From the NCBI GenBank assembly GCA_049520215.1, contig JBEKPZ010000013.1, forward strand, positions 7,432 to 71,431: a stretch of DNA of 64,000 nt, written 5' to 3'. Within the stretch, counting starts at the first letter, position 1; the number at the start of each line of letters is the position of its first letter. Below the pieces are notes generated by a model. That model saw only the letters and a list, made by a program, of their open reading frames with translations. It ran no database searches and had not been told where the DNA came from. Positions 1 through 10,300 of this stretch are shown here, in pieces. Made by a program: the position numbers and the translations under genes. Source of the stretch: Bog-159 sp049520215. Lineage in GTDB: Bacteria; Acidobacteriota; Terriglobia; Bryobacterales; Bryobacteraceae.

Positions 1-1135
1 CATTGCAGTCGAATGTGAAGACCGTGTTGGTGAAAACGGATGGGTCCACGTGGCAGTAGGGGACAACCTGGGTCGGGTAGGTGTTCGGCGGTAAGGCAAA
101 GCCCAGCGCGGCGCTGGTCTCCGAGACGAGCCCATCGCTTGCGTTGTTCAGTTGGGTGGTTGCCGACAAGCTTGCCAGGTAAGGGCCGGCGTCGCCCACA
201 ATGGCCAGCGCGTTCACTCCGCGGAGATCGTCGCCGCGCTGGTTCCAGGTGGCCAGGTTCCATAAGAAGGAACTGCCCGGGATCAACTCGGCGTCCTGTG
301 TTCCGGACAAGGCTGAAAGGGTGATGGCATAATTGCCGGCCACGAACGACCCGAAATTCGGCGTGGCAATCAAGATCAGGTCGCGCACCAATGGGGTAAC
401 GGGTGGCGTGGCTGTCCCGGTGTCTTGCAGTCCTGCCAGGTAGGCCCTGGCGATCAGGCCGCCCATGCTGAACGCTACCAGATCGATCTGGGGCACCTGG
501 TCGCCATTGTCGTATGTGATGGAATTCAGGTAGGTTCCCAGGTCGTTGCCTAACACTTCAATGGTTTGGTTTGGATCCACAAGGCAGTTATCGAAGAGAT
601 ACACGACGGGAACGCCGTCGGACACCAGATACTGGGCAAGATTCCCAAAGGTATCCGCCGAACTAGTAGATACATTGCAAGCGCCGGTGAAGCCGGTCTC
701 CCATCCATTCAGCAGCACCACGGGTGGCCGCGTGGCGCTTGAGGGCACCGTTGTCCTGGGCTTCACGACGACCGCCAAGGTGGTGACGCGCTCCTCACCC
801 GCAACGCTGGTGGCGGAGAGCTTCGCTGTGTATTCGCCGGGGCTGATGCGGAGCGACGCCGCCAGTAGTACCCGGTCGCGGGCGCGATTCGGCCCCACTA
901 CCAGGGCACTCGATGGCGCGCCGTCGATTTCCGCACGCAGACTCTTGGCTTTCAGCAGGAAGTCGAGCGTTTCGGGCTGCACGGCGATTTGTACGGATTC
1001 GCCCACACGCACCTCGTAGCGGGCTTGCTGTACGGTTAGGGGTTGAACGGTCGCGGCCGGGCACAGGGCTCGGCATAGCAGCAGCGCGGCGGCCCCAACT
1101 GCGGCACGGAGGCAAGTTTTTGGAGTGGCGTCCAA
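1..1135 (-). CDS. Secreted lipase-like alpha/beta hydrolase (partial, runs off left edge)
   Basis: The minus strand is open from a TTG at 1135 to the window edge. The N-terminus has a hydrophobic signal-like run (AAVGAAALLLCRALCPAAT) followed by an Ig-like beta-rich stretch. After it comes VVLLNGWETGF, the usual first strand and oxyanion loop of a lipase, and about 80 residues later the nucleophile elbow AFSMGGLIARAYL (GxSxG type with Ala first). LILIATPNFGS follows, as in PGAP1/LCAT-like and bacterial triacylglycerol lipases. The distal catalytic Asp/His would lie beyond or near the edge and cannot be checked. It is probably exported. The start is uncertain because the frame stays open upstream into a palindromic repeat; TTG 1135 was chosen because it begins the signal peptide. 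The substrate is unknown. Confidence 0.72.
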   Translation of the reverse strand, partial: MDATPKTCLRAAVGAAALLLCRALCPAATVQPLTVQQARYEVRVGESVQIAVQPETLDFLLKAKSLRAEIDGAPSSALVVGPNRARDRVLLAASLRISPGEYTAKLSATSVAGEERVTTLAVVVKPRTTVPSSATRPPVVLLNGWETGFTGACNVSTSSADTFGNLAQYLVSDGVPVVYLFDNCLVDPNQTIEVLGNDLGTYLNSITYDNGDQVPQIDLVAFSMGGLIARAYLAGLQDTGTATPPVTPLVRDLILIATPNFGSFVAGNYAITLSALSGTQDAELIPGSSFLWNLATWNQRGDDLRGVNALAIVGDAGPYLASLSATTQLNNASDGLVSETSAALGFALPPNTYPTQVVPYCHVDPSVFTNTVFTFDCN

Positions 1136-1180
1136 GAGGTTAAGACGAACGGAGGGACCAAAACGCGCAGGCGAAGAGCG

Positions 1181-1217
1181 GGGCTGAGAGCCCCGCGCAG
1201 GCCACGGGCCTGCCCCA
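1181..1217. repeat. Palindromic intergenic repeat
   Basis: Two adjacent GC-rich inverted repeats (ggggctgagagcccc and caggccacgggcctg) lie between the divergent lipase and Tricorn genes. It belongs to the same loose family as the copies near 4519, 5731, 12959 and 26361. It could form hairpins in RNA. Confidence 0.6.
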
Positions 1218-1251
1218 CTTGAATGTATATACTCTTGCGATACTAGAGCTT

Positions 1252-4200
1252 ATGCTTCGAATCGTATGTGGGTTCCTCCTATGGGCATCGGTTGCCGGCG
1301 CCCAGACCGGGCATCTGCTGTTGCGGAAACCGGCGCTCAGCCGCACTCAGATTGCGTTTTCGTACGCGGGCGATCTTTGGACGGTCCCGCGCGAAGGCGG
1401 CGAGGCCAAACGGCTGACCACGGCGCCGGGGGTGGAGACCGATGCCGTGTTTTCGCCGGATGGATCGACGCTTGCCTTCACCGGCGAGTACGACGGCAAC
1501 GTGGATGTCTTCGTCATGCCTGCGACGGGAGGCGTGCCGCGGCGGCTGACCTATCATCCGGGGCGGGACGAAGCCGTGGGCTGGACGCCGGACGGCAAGC
1601 GTGTCCTTTTCGTCTCGGCGCGAGCGATTCCCAACGATGGCGCCAGGCTATACACCTTGCCCGTGGAAGGCGGCGGGCTGCCCGAAGAATTGCCGCTGCC
1701 GATTGCGCTAGAGGGATCGTATTCCGCCGACGGCTCGCACCTGGCTTACGTGCCGCTGTTTCAATGGCAGGAAGCGTGGAAGCGCTATCGCGGCGGGCAG
1801 ACGAAGAAGATCTGGATCGCCAACCTGGCGGATTCGAGCATCGTCAAGATTCCGCGGGACAATTCCAACGACTTCAACCCTATGTGGATCGGCGACCGGA
1901 TCTACTTTCTCTCCGACCGGGAAGGGCCGGTGACGCTGTTCTATTACGACACCAGGACGAGCAAGGTCACGCGCGCGATTGCCAATCCCGGGCTGGACTT
2001 CAAGTCGGCTTCCGCGGGGCCGGGCGCGATCGTGTACGAGCAGTTCGGCGAGTTGCACCTGTATGACCTGAAGACCGGGCAGACCAAGGCGGTGGCGGTG
2101 ACACTGGCGGGCGATCTGCCCGAACTGCGGCCGCATTATGTGAACGTCGCCAAGCGGCTGCGGAATGCCGATATCTCGCCGTCCGGCGCGCGGGCGGTGT
2201 TCGAGGCGCGCGGCGAGATCCTGACGGTGCCGGCGGAGAAGGGCGATCCGCGCAACCTGACCAACAGCACGGCGGCGATGGAGCGCGAGCCGGTGTGGTC
2301 GCCCGATGGGCAGAGCATCGCTTACTTCTCGGACGAATCGGGCGAGTATGCTTTGCACTTCCGCAACCAGGACGGCACCGGCGACGTGACCAAGATACCG
2401 CTCGGCAAGGCCTTCTACTCCGCGCCGCGCTGGTCGCCGGATAGCAAGAAGATCGCCTACCTGGACAATCACAATCATCTCTTCTACGTGGACATCGCGG
2501 CAAAGAAGCCGGTGCTGGTGGAGACGGACTACTACGCCAACGGCACCGGCCTGGCGCCCGCGTGGTCGCCGGACAGCCAATGGCTGGCGTACTCGAAGAC
2601 CTTGAAGAGCTACATGCAGGCGATCTACCTCTACACCTTGGCTGGCGCCAAAAACACGCAGGTGACCGACGGGATGAGCGATGCCGAGAATCCGGTGTTC
2701 GACAAGAACGGCAAATACCTGTACTTTACGGCCAGCACTAATTCGGGCGCCGCCATGCAGCAGGATGTCGAGAGCTTTGCGCGGCCGGTGACGGCGAGCG
2801 TATACGTGGTTGTGCTGGCCGCCAGCGAAGCGTCTCCGCTGGCGCCGGAAAGCGACGACGAAAAGAAGAAGGACGACGCCAAGAAGGACGACGCCAAGAA
2901 GGACGACAAGGACAAAGACAAGAGCGCCGAGAAGGTGGAGGTCAAGGTCGACCTGGAGAGAATCGGCCAGCGCGTACTGGCCCTTCCCATGCCGGCCCTC
3001 CGGTACGTGGGGCTTGAGGCGGGCAAAGCGGGAGTCGTCTACGCCATCGAAAGGCCGGCGTTTTCGCCGCAGGCGCCGCCGGTCTTCACGGTACATCGCT
3101 TCGATCTGAGCAAGCGCAAGACGGACGTGGTCATCGGCGGCGTCAAGCAATTCCAGGTGTCGTTCACGGGTGAAAAGATGCTGTACCAGCAGGACGACAA
3201 GTGGACCATCGCCGACCCGCCTCCCATGCCCGATAGCCCCGATGGGCCGCCACCGAAACCGGGGAACGAAAAGGCGCTCAAGACTCAGGATCTGGAAGTG
3301 AAGGTCGACCCGCCGGCGGAGTGGAGGCAGATCTTTCATGAAGTCTGGCGCATCGAGCGCGAATTCTTTTACGATCCGCACTATCATGGGCTCGATCTGC
3401 AGGCTGCCGAAGAGCGCTACGGTGTGTACCTGAACGGCCTCGCGTCGCGCGACGATTTGAACTATCTGTTTACGGAGATGTTGGGCAACATGACCGTGGG
3501 ACATATGTTTCTGGGCGGCGGCGACCGGCCGGAGGTGAAGAAAGTCCGCACGGGGTTGCTCGGGGCGGACTACAAGATCGAGAACGGACGCTACCGCTTC
3601 GCGCGTGTTTACGACGGCGAAAACTGGAATCCCGACCTGAAAGCGCCGCTGACCCAGCCTGGCGTGAACGTTGCCGCGGGCGAGTATTTGCTGGCGGTGA
3701 ACGGCCGGGAAGTGCGCGCCAACGACAGCGTTTACAGTTTCTTTGAGGCGACCTCGGGGAAGACCACGCTGCTGAAGGTGGGGCCGGACCCGTCGGGGGC
3801 GAATGCGCGCGAAGTGAAAGTGGTGCCGGTAGACGATGAATCCGGCCTGCGGCACCTGGCGTGGATTGAGGGCAACCGCCGCAAGGTCGATCAAGTGACC
3901 GGAGGGCGCGTGGCGTACGTCCATATGCCCGATACCTCGTTCGGCGGCTACACCAGCTTCATGCGCTACTTCTTCGCGCAGGTGGATAAGGACGCGGTTA
4001 TCATCGACGAACGCTTCAATCACGGCGGTAAGTTGGCCACCGACATCATCGAGTATCTGCAGCGCAAGGTGATGAGCGTGGCCACCACACGCGACGGCGC
4101 GGACACGCTCCAGCCGCAGGGGGCGATCTTCGGCCCGAAGGTGATGATCATCAATGAATTCGCGGGCTCGGGCGGCGACGCCATGCCCTGGTACTTCCAC

Positions 4201-4512
4201 CGCGCAGGGGTGGGCAAACTGGTCGGCGAGCGCACTTGGGGCGGACTGGTGGGGCTGAGCGGATTTCCCGATTTGATGGACGGCGGAGTGGTGATGGCCC
4301 CCAACTGGGCGATCTGGAATCCCAATGGAACTATGGACGTGGAGAACCACGGCGTCGCGCCGGATTTCGAAGTGGAATTGGATCCGGCGGCGGTGCGGCA
4401 GGGGCACGACCCGCAGTTGGACAAGGCCATCGAGGTGGTGATGGAGGAACTGCGGAAGAATCCGCCGCCGGTGCTGAAGCGACCGCCGTATCCCGATTAT
4501 CAGAAGAAGTAA
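1252..4512 (+). CDS. Tricorn-like protease, TolB-type propeller plus PDZ and S41 peptidase
   Basis: The product is about 1086 aa, a typical Tricorn length. A signal peptide (MLRIVCGFLLWASVAGAQ) directs export. WD40/TolB-like propeller blades with repeated PxWSPDG-type motifs (AVFSPDG, PVWSPDG, PRWSPDS, PAWSPDS) fill roughly residues 30-500. A Lys/Asp-rich low-complexity linker (KKDDAKKDDAKKDD) sits near 536-560. A C1 helical region (IFHEVWRIEREFFYDPHYHG), a PDZ-like part and a C-terminal S41 core follow. Candidate catalytic residues are His751 in TVGHMF and Ser973 in EFAGSGGD; the C-terminal GVAPDFEVELDP and GHDPQLDKAIE match S41/Tricorn proteins. It probably degrades peptides in the periplasm. 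ATG 1252 is preferred to ATG 1219 because it begins the signal peptide directly. Confidence 0.9.
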   Translation: MLRIVCGFLLWASVAGAQTGHLLLRKPALSRTQIAFSYAGDLWTVPREGGEAKRLTTAPGVETDAVFSPDGSTLAFTGEYDGNVDVFVMPATGGVPRRLTYHPGRDEAVGWTPDGKRVLFVSARAIPNDGARLYTLPVEGGGLPEELPLPIALEGSYSADGSHLAYVPLFQWQEAWKRYRGGQTKKIWIANLADSSIVKIPRDNSNDFNPMWIGDRIYFLSDREGPVTLFYYDTRTSKVTRAIANPGLDFKSASAGPGAIVYEQFGELHLYDLKTGQTKAVAVTLAGDLPELRPHYVNVAKRLRNADISPSGARAVFEARGEILTVPAEKGDPRNLTNSTAAMEREPVWSPDGQSIAYFSDESGEYALHFRNQDGTGDVTKIPLGKAFYSAPRWSPDSKKIAYLDNHNHLFYVDIAAKKPVLVETDYYANGTGLAPAWSPDSQWLAYSKTLKSYMQAIYLYTLAGAKNTQVTDGMSDAENPVFDKNGKYLYFTASTNSGAAMQQDVESFARPVTASVYVVVLAASEASPLAPESDDEKKKDDAKKDDAKKDDKDKDKSAEKVEVKVDLERIGQRVLALPMPALRYVGLEAGKAGVVYAIERPAFSPQAPPVFTVHRFDLSKRKTDVVIGGVKQFQVSFTGEKMLYQQDDKWTIADPPPMPDSPDGPPPKPGNEKALKTQDLEVKVDPPAEWRQIFHEVWRIEREFFYDPHYHGLDLQAAEERYGVYLNGLASRDDLNYLFTEMLGNMTVGHMFLGGGDRPEVKKVRTGLLGADYKIENGRYRFARVYDGENWNPDLKAPLTQPGVNVAAGEYLLAVNGREVRANDSVYSFFEATSGKTTLLKVGPDPSGANAREVKVVPVDDESGLRHLAWIEGNRRKVDQVTGGRVAYVHMPDTSFGGYTSFMRYFFAQVDKDAVIIDERFNHGGKLATDIIEYLQRKVMSVATTRDGADTLQPQGAIFGPKVMIINEFAGSGGDAMPWYFHRAGVGKLVGERTWGGLVGLSGFPDLMDGGVVMAPNWAIWNPNGTMDVENHGVAPDFEVELDPAAVRQGHDPQLDKAIEVVMEELRKNPPPVLKRPPYPDYQKK

Positions 4513-4518
4513 GCTGGG

Positions 4519-4557
4519 GGGTGGGCTTTAGCCCGCGCGGGGCTTCAGCCCCGCCAA
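4519..4557. repeat. Palindromic intergenic repeat
   Basis: Two inverted repeats stand in tandem: gggctttagccc and cggggcttcagccccg. The unit lies in the gap of about 50 bases between the Tricorn gene and the next gene. It is nearly the same as 26361-26402. It may act as a transcription attenuator, but there is no T-tract. Confidence 0.65.
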
Positions 4558-4565
4558 CTTAAACC

Positions 4566-5672
4566 ATGCCCGCGTCCACCGATCGTCTCTCCGGCACGTT
4601 CTGGATGCTGTTCCTCTACGATGTGTGCGAGGCGATCCGGCTGGAGGAATTGCGCGCGATCCTGGGGGTGCAGCCGGCCGGACGCGAACCCAGTTTCCGG
4701 CGGCCGACACCGGAATACGTGCGGTTTGAGAAGCCGCCAGTGGTGGAGTACCTGGAACCATTGCGGCTCGAAAGCGGCGAGCGGCTGCAAGCCCAGATGC
4801 ACTACTACGAATATGGCGTGGTGTCGATCGAACTGCAGTTGCCCTTCGAGTTCGACTGGCGGGAGTTGATGCGCCTGTCGAGCCGATCGATCGCGGCGCC
4901 GGAGATCGAGAAGCAGGCGGCCGACAGTGTCCGGCGCAGCCTGGCGCGCGCCCGCCCGGCGTTGGTGAAACCGTACACCGACTGGCTGACGGAAGACTAC
5001 TACATCATCCAGCTCCGCCCGATGACGAAGGACGACGGCAGCCCGGTGACGGCGGCGGAATTGATCGCGGAGCGCGGCGAAGAGATCGCGCAAGTGGTAC
5101 GCGGAGAAGAGAAGCGGCTGGCCGACGACGAGCGGACCGAGATCCTGCAAACGCGCCGGTCCTATTATCCGGACGACCTGGTGGTGATCGGCTGGACCGC
5201 CGCGCTGGTCTATGACACGCCGGAAGGGGCGCTGCCGGTGATGCAACTGCTGGAGTATGCCAATTCGCAATTGATCGAGTTCCGTTATTACGACGAAATG
5301 CTGACGCGGCTGCTCGCCGGTGTGTACCGGTCGCTCGAAAAGGGAACGGGCGTGCTGGCGCGCTGGCGTCTGGCGCGGGAGGCGGGGCGACTTAACACCA
5401 TCCGGCTGGATGTGCGCGAGCTGACGGAACGCATGGACAATTCCATCAAATTCCTGAGCGATATGTATTCCGCGCGCGTCTACCGGCTGGCCGCGGGGAA
5501 GGTGGGCGTGACGGACTACCGCCGGTTGGTGGACGAGAAACTGCACACGGCCGGCGATCTATACCAATTCATGATGGACCAGTTTCAGCAGGGCCGCGCG
5601 TTCGTCTTGGAGCTGATGGTGGTGGTGATTCTGGTGATCGAGCTGGTGTTCTTGTTCGAGGGGAAGATGTGA
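4566..5672 (+). CDS. Membrane-anchored protein resembling DUF155/RMND1 family
   Basis: The product is 368 aa. The N-terminal half is mixed alpha/beta and contains YYEYGVVSIELQLPF. The C-terminal half has DDLVVIGWTAALVYDTPEG, a long helical segment (VRELTERMDNSIKFLSDMYSARVYRLAAGKVG) and a single hydrophobic C-terminal helix (FVLELMVVVILVIELVFLF). This order, with strands, a four-helix-like region and a tail anchor, recalls the DUF155/RMND1 family, but the family-defining residues are not clear and the match is tentative. No catalytic motif was seen. ATG 4566 has no obvious ribosome site; it begins 9 bases after a repeat. The gene may be cotranscribed with the Tricorn gene upstream. Confidence 0.6.
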   Translation: MPASTDRLSGTFWMLFLYDVCEAIRLEELRAILGVQPAGREPSFRRPTPEYVRFEKPPVVEYLEPLRLESGERLQAQMHYYEYGVVSIELQLPFEFDWRELMRLSSRSIAAPEIEKQAADSVRRSLARARPALVKPYTDWLTEDYYIIQLRPMTKDDGSPVTAAELIAERGEEIAQVVRGEEKRLADDERTEILQTRRSYYPDDLVVIGWTAALVYDTPEGALPVMQLLEYANSQLIEFRYYDEMLTRLLAGVYRSLEKGTGVLARWRLAREAGRLNTIRLDVRELTERMDNSIKFLSDMYSARVYRLAAGKVGVTDYRRLVDEKLHTAGDLYQFMMDQFQQGRAFVLELMVVVILVIELVFLFEGKM

Positions 5673-5677
5673 GGATT

Positions 5678-5730
5678 GTGGGGCAGGTTGGTAACGTTGG
5701 TAACCTGCAGGCCGATTGTTAATCGGCCTT
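5678..5730 (+). repeat. Left arm of a ~53-bp inverted repeat flanking the next gene
   Basis: It contains a ggcaggttggtaac / gttggtaacctgc palindrome followed by ggccgattgttaatcggcc. The reverse complement of 7286-7339 matches it over its whole length with a handful of differences. The two arms enclose the DUF1080-PHP gene. Confidence 0.75.
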
Positions 5731-5772
5731 TGGCGGGGCTGAAGCCCCGCGCGGGATAAATCCCGCCCTCCA
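5731..5772. repeat. Palindromic intergenic repeat
   Basis: Tandem inverted repeats (gcggggctgaagccccgc, gcgggataaatcccgc) abut the stop codon of the minus-strand gene. They could serve as a terminator-like hairpin between the two converging genes. Confidence 0.6.
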
Positions 5773-5773
5773 A

Positions 5774-7261
5774 TTAGCCGCTCAACGCCTCGCCTTTGCG
5801 CTCGATGGCTTTGGGCCCCGATAGCGGGACGAAGAAATCCTGCCAGACCAGATTGCACTCCTCGACCATCCGCAACCCATATTCGCACCGTCCCAGATCG
5901 CCGGGGCCGGAATTATTGGACCCGAAAGTGAACTTCGCACCGGCGGCTTTCGCCATGCGGATGAACGAAGGGCTGGGCAGCTTGTACCGATTGTTGATCT
6001 CGATGGCCACACTATTGCGGACCGCGGCTTCAATCACTCGCTTGCGGCGTGGTTCGCTCCAGAGACGCTCGTAGTCCGGGGCGAGCGAATCCGGCAGGAA
6101 CGTGGGGTTGGCATGGATATCGACCGGTTCGTGGTCCAGGATGCCGACGGTCCGGTCGACCAGTGTGTCCATAAACTCCCGCGGGTCCGCGATGGTTCCC
6201 ACTTCGTCCGGCAGCCAGAGCCGCATGCGCTTACCGCGGTTGTCGGTCCAGGTCATGGCGTCGGTAAAGATGTAGTCGAAGCGCGCGGCCACGGCACGCG
6301 AGAACATCCCGGTCCACTCGCGCCCTTCCGCCTGCATGGCGATGAAACAGGGCTGGCCTTGGAGGCTCTCCAGGTAGGCGATGGCGTCCTGGTCGTTTTG
6401 GACCGGATTCCCTTTGCCACAGTTGGCCGCGATGCCGTACTCAATGCCATCGCGCCGCGACTTCGCCAGCACCTGTTCGAGTGTCAGCCCGCCTTTCAGA
6501 TGGACGTGAAAATCGGCCATGGGAATGTTGCGCCGGCCCATGTTGATAATCTGTTTGAAGACTTCGTCCGGCGCTGGTGCGGGGCCGCCCGGCGTGGGCG
6601 TGTCGTCCGGTAACGGCCGCACCCGAACGCTGCGGAATCGCGCCTTGGAGCCGTCATTGTGACACTGCAGCGCGAACGTGCCGCGATCCAGGAAACGGCC
6701 TGTTTCCGGTCCGTCCGGAATCACCGGCGGCACAGGCTCCGTGTAATCCACCACCAGCATGCCGTTCAACCGGATCTGCACATTCTTGCCGCGCACCGCC
6801 GCGTGGATCTTGAACCACTGGTCGTCAGGCACAAATTGCTTGTACACGTTCCGCAGTCCGTAGAGCGACCCTGTCTTCTTGCGCTCGCGGTAACCGCCTT
6901 CGCCTGTGGCTGTGTTATCGATCTGGATTTCGAAGCCTTTGCGCGGGAAATCGCGCTCCTGATACGCGGTATGGAAGTAGACTCCCGAGTTGCACGCCGG
7001 ACGCGCCAGCACTTCCACTTCAAGCTCGAAGTTGCGGAAATCCGCGCCGTTGACCGGCCCCGTATAGAACAGGTGCGACCTGGGACCGTCGGCCGCGAGT
7101 TGGCCCTCCACCACTTTCCAGGAGTTCTTGTTTTCGCTGGGCCGCCAACCTTCCAGGCTGCGTCCATCGAAGAGATCCACCCAGGCGTCGTCCGCCGCGG
7201 GGAGCCCTAATGCGGTCATTGTTCCCACAAACGCACGGCGTGTGATTTCGGACTTTGTCAT
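5774..7261 (-). CDS. DUF1080 (3-keto-disaccharide hydrolase fold) fused to PHP-like metallohydrolase domain
   Basis: The product is 495 aa. A Tat-like leader (KSEITRRAFVGTMTALGLPA) suggests export. Residues about 30-215 form a DUF1080 concanavalin-like domain (WVDLFDGRSLEGW at its start, FEIQIDNTA, WFKIHAAVRGKNVQIRLNG), a fold found in 3-keto-glycoside hydrolases. Residues about 245-490 resemble a PHP/TIM-barrel metal hydrolase: ADFHVHLKGG with two His, VDIHANPTF, AIEINN and FTFGSNN. The two domains joined in one chain are unusual and suggest sugar or glycoside processing at the cell surface, which is inference. The start is ATG 7261, which begins the Tat leader; the longer frame from 7300 would add 13 residues in front. 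The gene lies between inverted repeat arms. Confidence 0.8.
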   Translation of the reverse strand: MTKSEITRRAFVGTMTALGLPAADDAWVDLFDGRSLEGWRPSENKNSWKVVEGQLAADGPRSHLFYTGPVNGADFRNFELEVEVLARPACNSGVYFHTAYQERDFPRKGFEIQIDNTATGEGGYRERKKTGSLYGLRNVYKQFVPDDQWFKIHAAVRGKNVQIRLNGMLVVDYTEPVPPVIPDGPETGRFLDRGTFALQCHNDGSKARFRSVRVRPLPDDTPTPGGPAPAPDEVFKQIINMGRRNIPMADFHVHLKGGLTLEQVLAKSRRDGIEYGIAANCGKGNPVQNDQDAIAYLESLQGQPCFIAMQAEGREWTGMFSRAVAARFDYIFTDAMTWTDNRGKRMRLWLPDEVGTIADPREFMDTLVDRTVGILDHEPVDIHANPTFLPDSLAPDYERLWSEPRRKRVIEAAVRNSVAIEINNRYKLPSPSFIRMAKAAGAKFTFGSNNSGPGDLGRCEYGLRMVEECNLVWQDFFVPLSGPKAIERKGEALSG

Positions 7262-7285
7262 CGGGTTGAGTATAGCGCGAAGCAA

Positions 7286-7339
7286 GAGGCCGATTGCCAA
7301 TCGGCCCGCAGGTTGCCAACCGTTGCCAACCTGCCCTAC
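7286..7339 (-). repeat. Right arm of inverted repeat flanking DUF1080-PHP gene
   Basis: It contains aggccgattgccaatcggcc then gcaggttgccaac and gttgccaacctgc. In reverse complement it matches 5678-5730. It also occupies most of the divergent promoter gap before the BNR gene at 7365. Confidence 0.75.
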
Positions 7340-7364
7340 AGCGAGTTGTTATACTGCTCGCGTG

Positions 7365-10300
7365 ATGACATTACGCGCCGCTCTTCTCGCCTGTCTTTTG
7401 ATCGCGCTCCCGCCGCTGCCGGCGCAGGAGACTGACACCTTCGCCGGGCTGAAACTCCGGTCGATCGGCCCCGCCGTGACTTCCGGCCGCGTGGGATCGT
7501 TCGCCGTCCACCCCAAAGACAAAAGCACCTACTACGTCGGGTCGGCCTCCGGCGGCGTGTGGAAGACGGTCAACGCCGGCACCTCATTCACGCCCGTGTT
7601 CGATGGCGAAGGATCATACTCGATCGGCACCGTGGTGGTGGACGCGAAGAATCCCAACGTGGTCTGGGTCGGCACCGGCGAGAACAACAGCCAGCGCAGC
7701 GTGTCCTACGGCGATGGCGTGTACCGTTCCGACGACGGCGGCAAATCGTGGAAGAACATGGGGCTGAAGAAGTCCGAGCACATCGCGCGCATCGCCATCG
7801 ATCCGCGGGATTCCAACACCGTCTACGTCGCCGCGCAAGGGCCACTGTGGGGGCCGGGCGGCGACCGTGGATTGTATAAGACCACCGATGGCGGCAAGAC
7901 CTGGAAAGCCGTGCTGACCATCAGCGAGAACACCGGCGTAACCGATGTGGTGATGGACCCGCGCAATCCCGACGTCCTGCTGGCGGCCGCGTACCAGCGC
8001 CGCCGGCATGTGTGGACGCTGATCAACGGCGGTCCGGAGAGCGCCATCTACAAATCCACCGACGCGGGGGCCACCTGGAACAAGGTCAAATCCGGCCTGC
8101 CCAGCGAAGATTTGGGGCGCATTGGCCTGGCGATGTCGCCGGCCAATCCCGATGTGATCTACGCCAGCGTCGAATCCATCGACAAGAAGGGCGGCATCTT
8201 CCGCTCCACCGATTTCGGCGCCACCTGGGAGCGGCGCAGCGAACACGACGACCAGGGACAGTATTACGCGCACATCGTGGCCGACCCCAAGAACGTCGAC
8301 CGCATCTACGTCATGTGGGTGTTTCTGCAGGTCTCCGACGATGGCGGCAAGACGCTGCACAATCTGGGCGAGCGCTTCAAGCACGTGGACAATCACGAAA
8401 TCTGGATCGATCCGGACAATACCAGCCACTACCTGGTGGGTTGCGATGGCGGCGTGTACGAGAGTTTCGATCGCGCCGCCACGTGGGCTTTCAAGGCCAA
8501 CCTGCCGGTGACGCAGTTCTACGATATCGCGGTGGACGACGCGGCGCCCTTCTATCATGTCTACGGCGGCACGCAGGACAACTTCTCGCTGGGCGGACCG
8601 GCGCGCACGCGCAGCGTCCACGGCATCACCAATGGCGACTGGTACGTGACGGCGGGCGGCGACGGCTTCCATTCGCGCGTGGATCCACAGGACCCCGACA
8701 CCGTCTATTCGGAATCGCAGCACGGGGGCCTGGTGCGCTACGACCGGCGCACCGGGCAATCGGTGGGCATCCAGCCGCAGCCCGGCTTGGGCGAACCGCC
8801 CCTGCGCTGGAATTGGGATTCGCCGTTGACCATCAGCCCGCACTCCCACACGCGCGTGTACTTCGCCGCCAACAAACTGTTCCGCAGCGACGACCGCGGC
8901 GATTCGTGGAAGGCCGTGAGCGGCGACCTGACCCGCCAGATCGACCGCAATACGCTGCCGGTGATGGGCAAAGTGTGGAATCCGGATGCCGTGGCGAAGA
9001 ACGTTTCGACTTCGTTTTACGGCAACATCGTGGCCCTTTCGGAATCGCCCAAGAAGGAAGGGCTGATCTATGTGGGCACCGATGACGGACTTATTCAGGT
9101 GACTGAAAACGGCGGCGCGGAGTGGCGCAAGATCGACAAGTTTCCGGGCGTGCCCGACGGGACCTACGTGAGCCGCATCTTGGCTTCGCAGCACGAGGCG
9201 GGCACGGCGTACGCCTCGTTCGACCATCACAAGGCATCGGACTTCGCGCCCTATTTGCTGAAGACCACCGACGCCGGGCGCACCTGGATCGCGATTCAAA
9301 GCGACTTGCCGGCCAACGGCCCCGTGCTGGCGATCGCGGAGGATCACGTGAATCCGCGGCTGCTGTTCGCGGGCACCGAGTTCGGGCTGTTCTTTACCAG
9401 CGACGGCGGCAAGAAGTGGATTCAACTGAAGGGCGGCATGCCGACCATCGCGGTGCGCGACCTCGCCATCCAGAAGCGCATGAACGACCTGGTGGTGGGC
9501 ACTTTCGGCCGCGGCATCTACGTGCTCGACGACTATACGCCGCTGCGCGATCTGAAGCCGGAAACGCTGACGCAAGATGTCGCGCTGTTCGCGGTCGAGG
9601 ATGCGTTGATGTACATCGAGACGCGGCAGTTCGGCCTGCGCGGCAGGGCGTTCCTGGGCGAGTCTTTCTTCGCGGCGGACAACCCGCCATACGGCGCGCA
9701 GTTCACCTACTACCTGAAGGACGAAATCAAGACGAAAAAGCAGCAGCGGCGCGACGCCGAAAAGGAGGCGGAAAAGAAGAAGGCCGCGATCATTTATCCG
9801 AGCGCTGCGGAGCTGCGGGCGGAAGGCGAGGAGGAAGCTCCGGCGTTGCTGTTGACCATCGCCGATGCGTCCGGGCGTGCGATTCGCACGCTGACCGGTC
9901 CGGCGACCAAGGGCATCCATCGCGTGAGCTGGAACCTGCGCGAGCCTGCCGCGGAGTTGCCCGGACCGCGGCCTGCCGACGTGGACGACGATCTGTTTTA
10001 CGAAGAGCCGTCGGGCACGCTGGTCACGCCGGGACGTTACAGCGTGTCGCTTTCGAAAAGGGTGGACGGCGTGGTGACGCTGCTGGTTTCCGCGCGGGAA
10101 TTCACGGTGGAGGCCGAGAAAGGGGAGGCCACCGAGGAAGCCGCCCGCAAAGAGCTGTTCGAATTCCAGCAAAAAGTCGCCAAGCTGGAGCGCGCGGTCC
10201 TGAGCACGCTCGATAGCGCCAACGAGTTGAACACGCGCATCGGCAAGATCAAAGAAGCCATTGACGCCACGCCTGCGATGGATCGGAAATGGGCGGACGC

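Noticed and set aside
1219..1252. Promoter-like ttgaat...gatact just upstream of the Tricorn gene
   Set aside because: The spacing is 14 bases and the boxes overlap a candidate start codon; too weak to claim.
1708..4407. An 899-codon open frame on the minus strand opposite the Tricorn gene
   Set aside because: It is His/Arg-rich without any domain and mirrors the codon bias of the real gene on the other strand; a GC-rich shadow.
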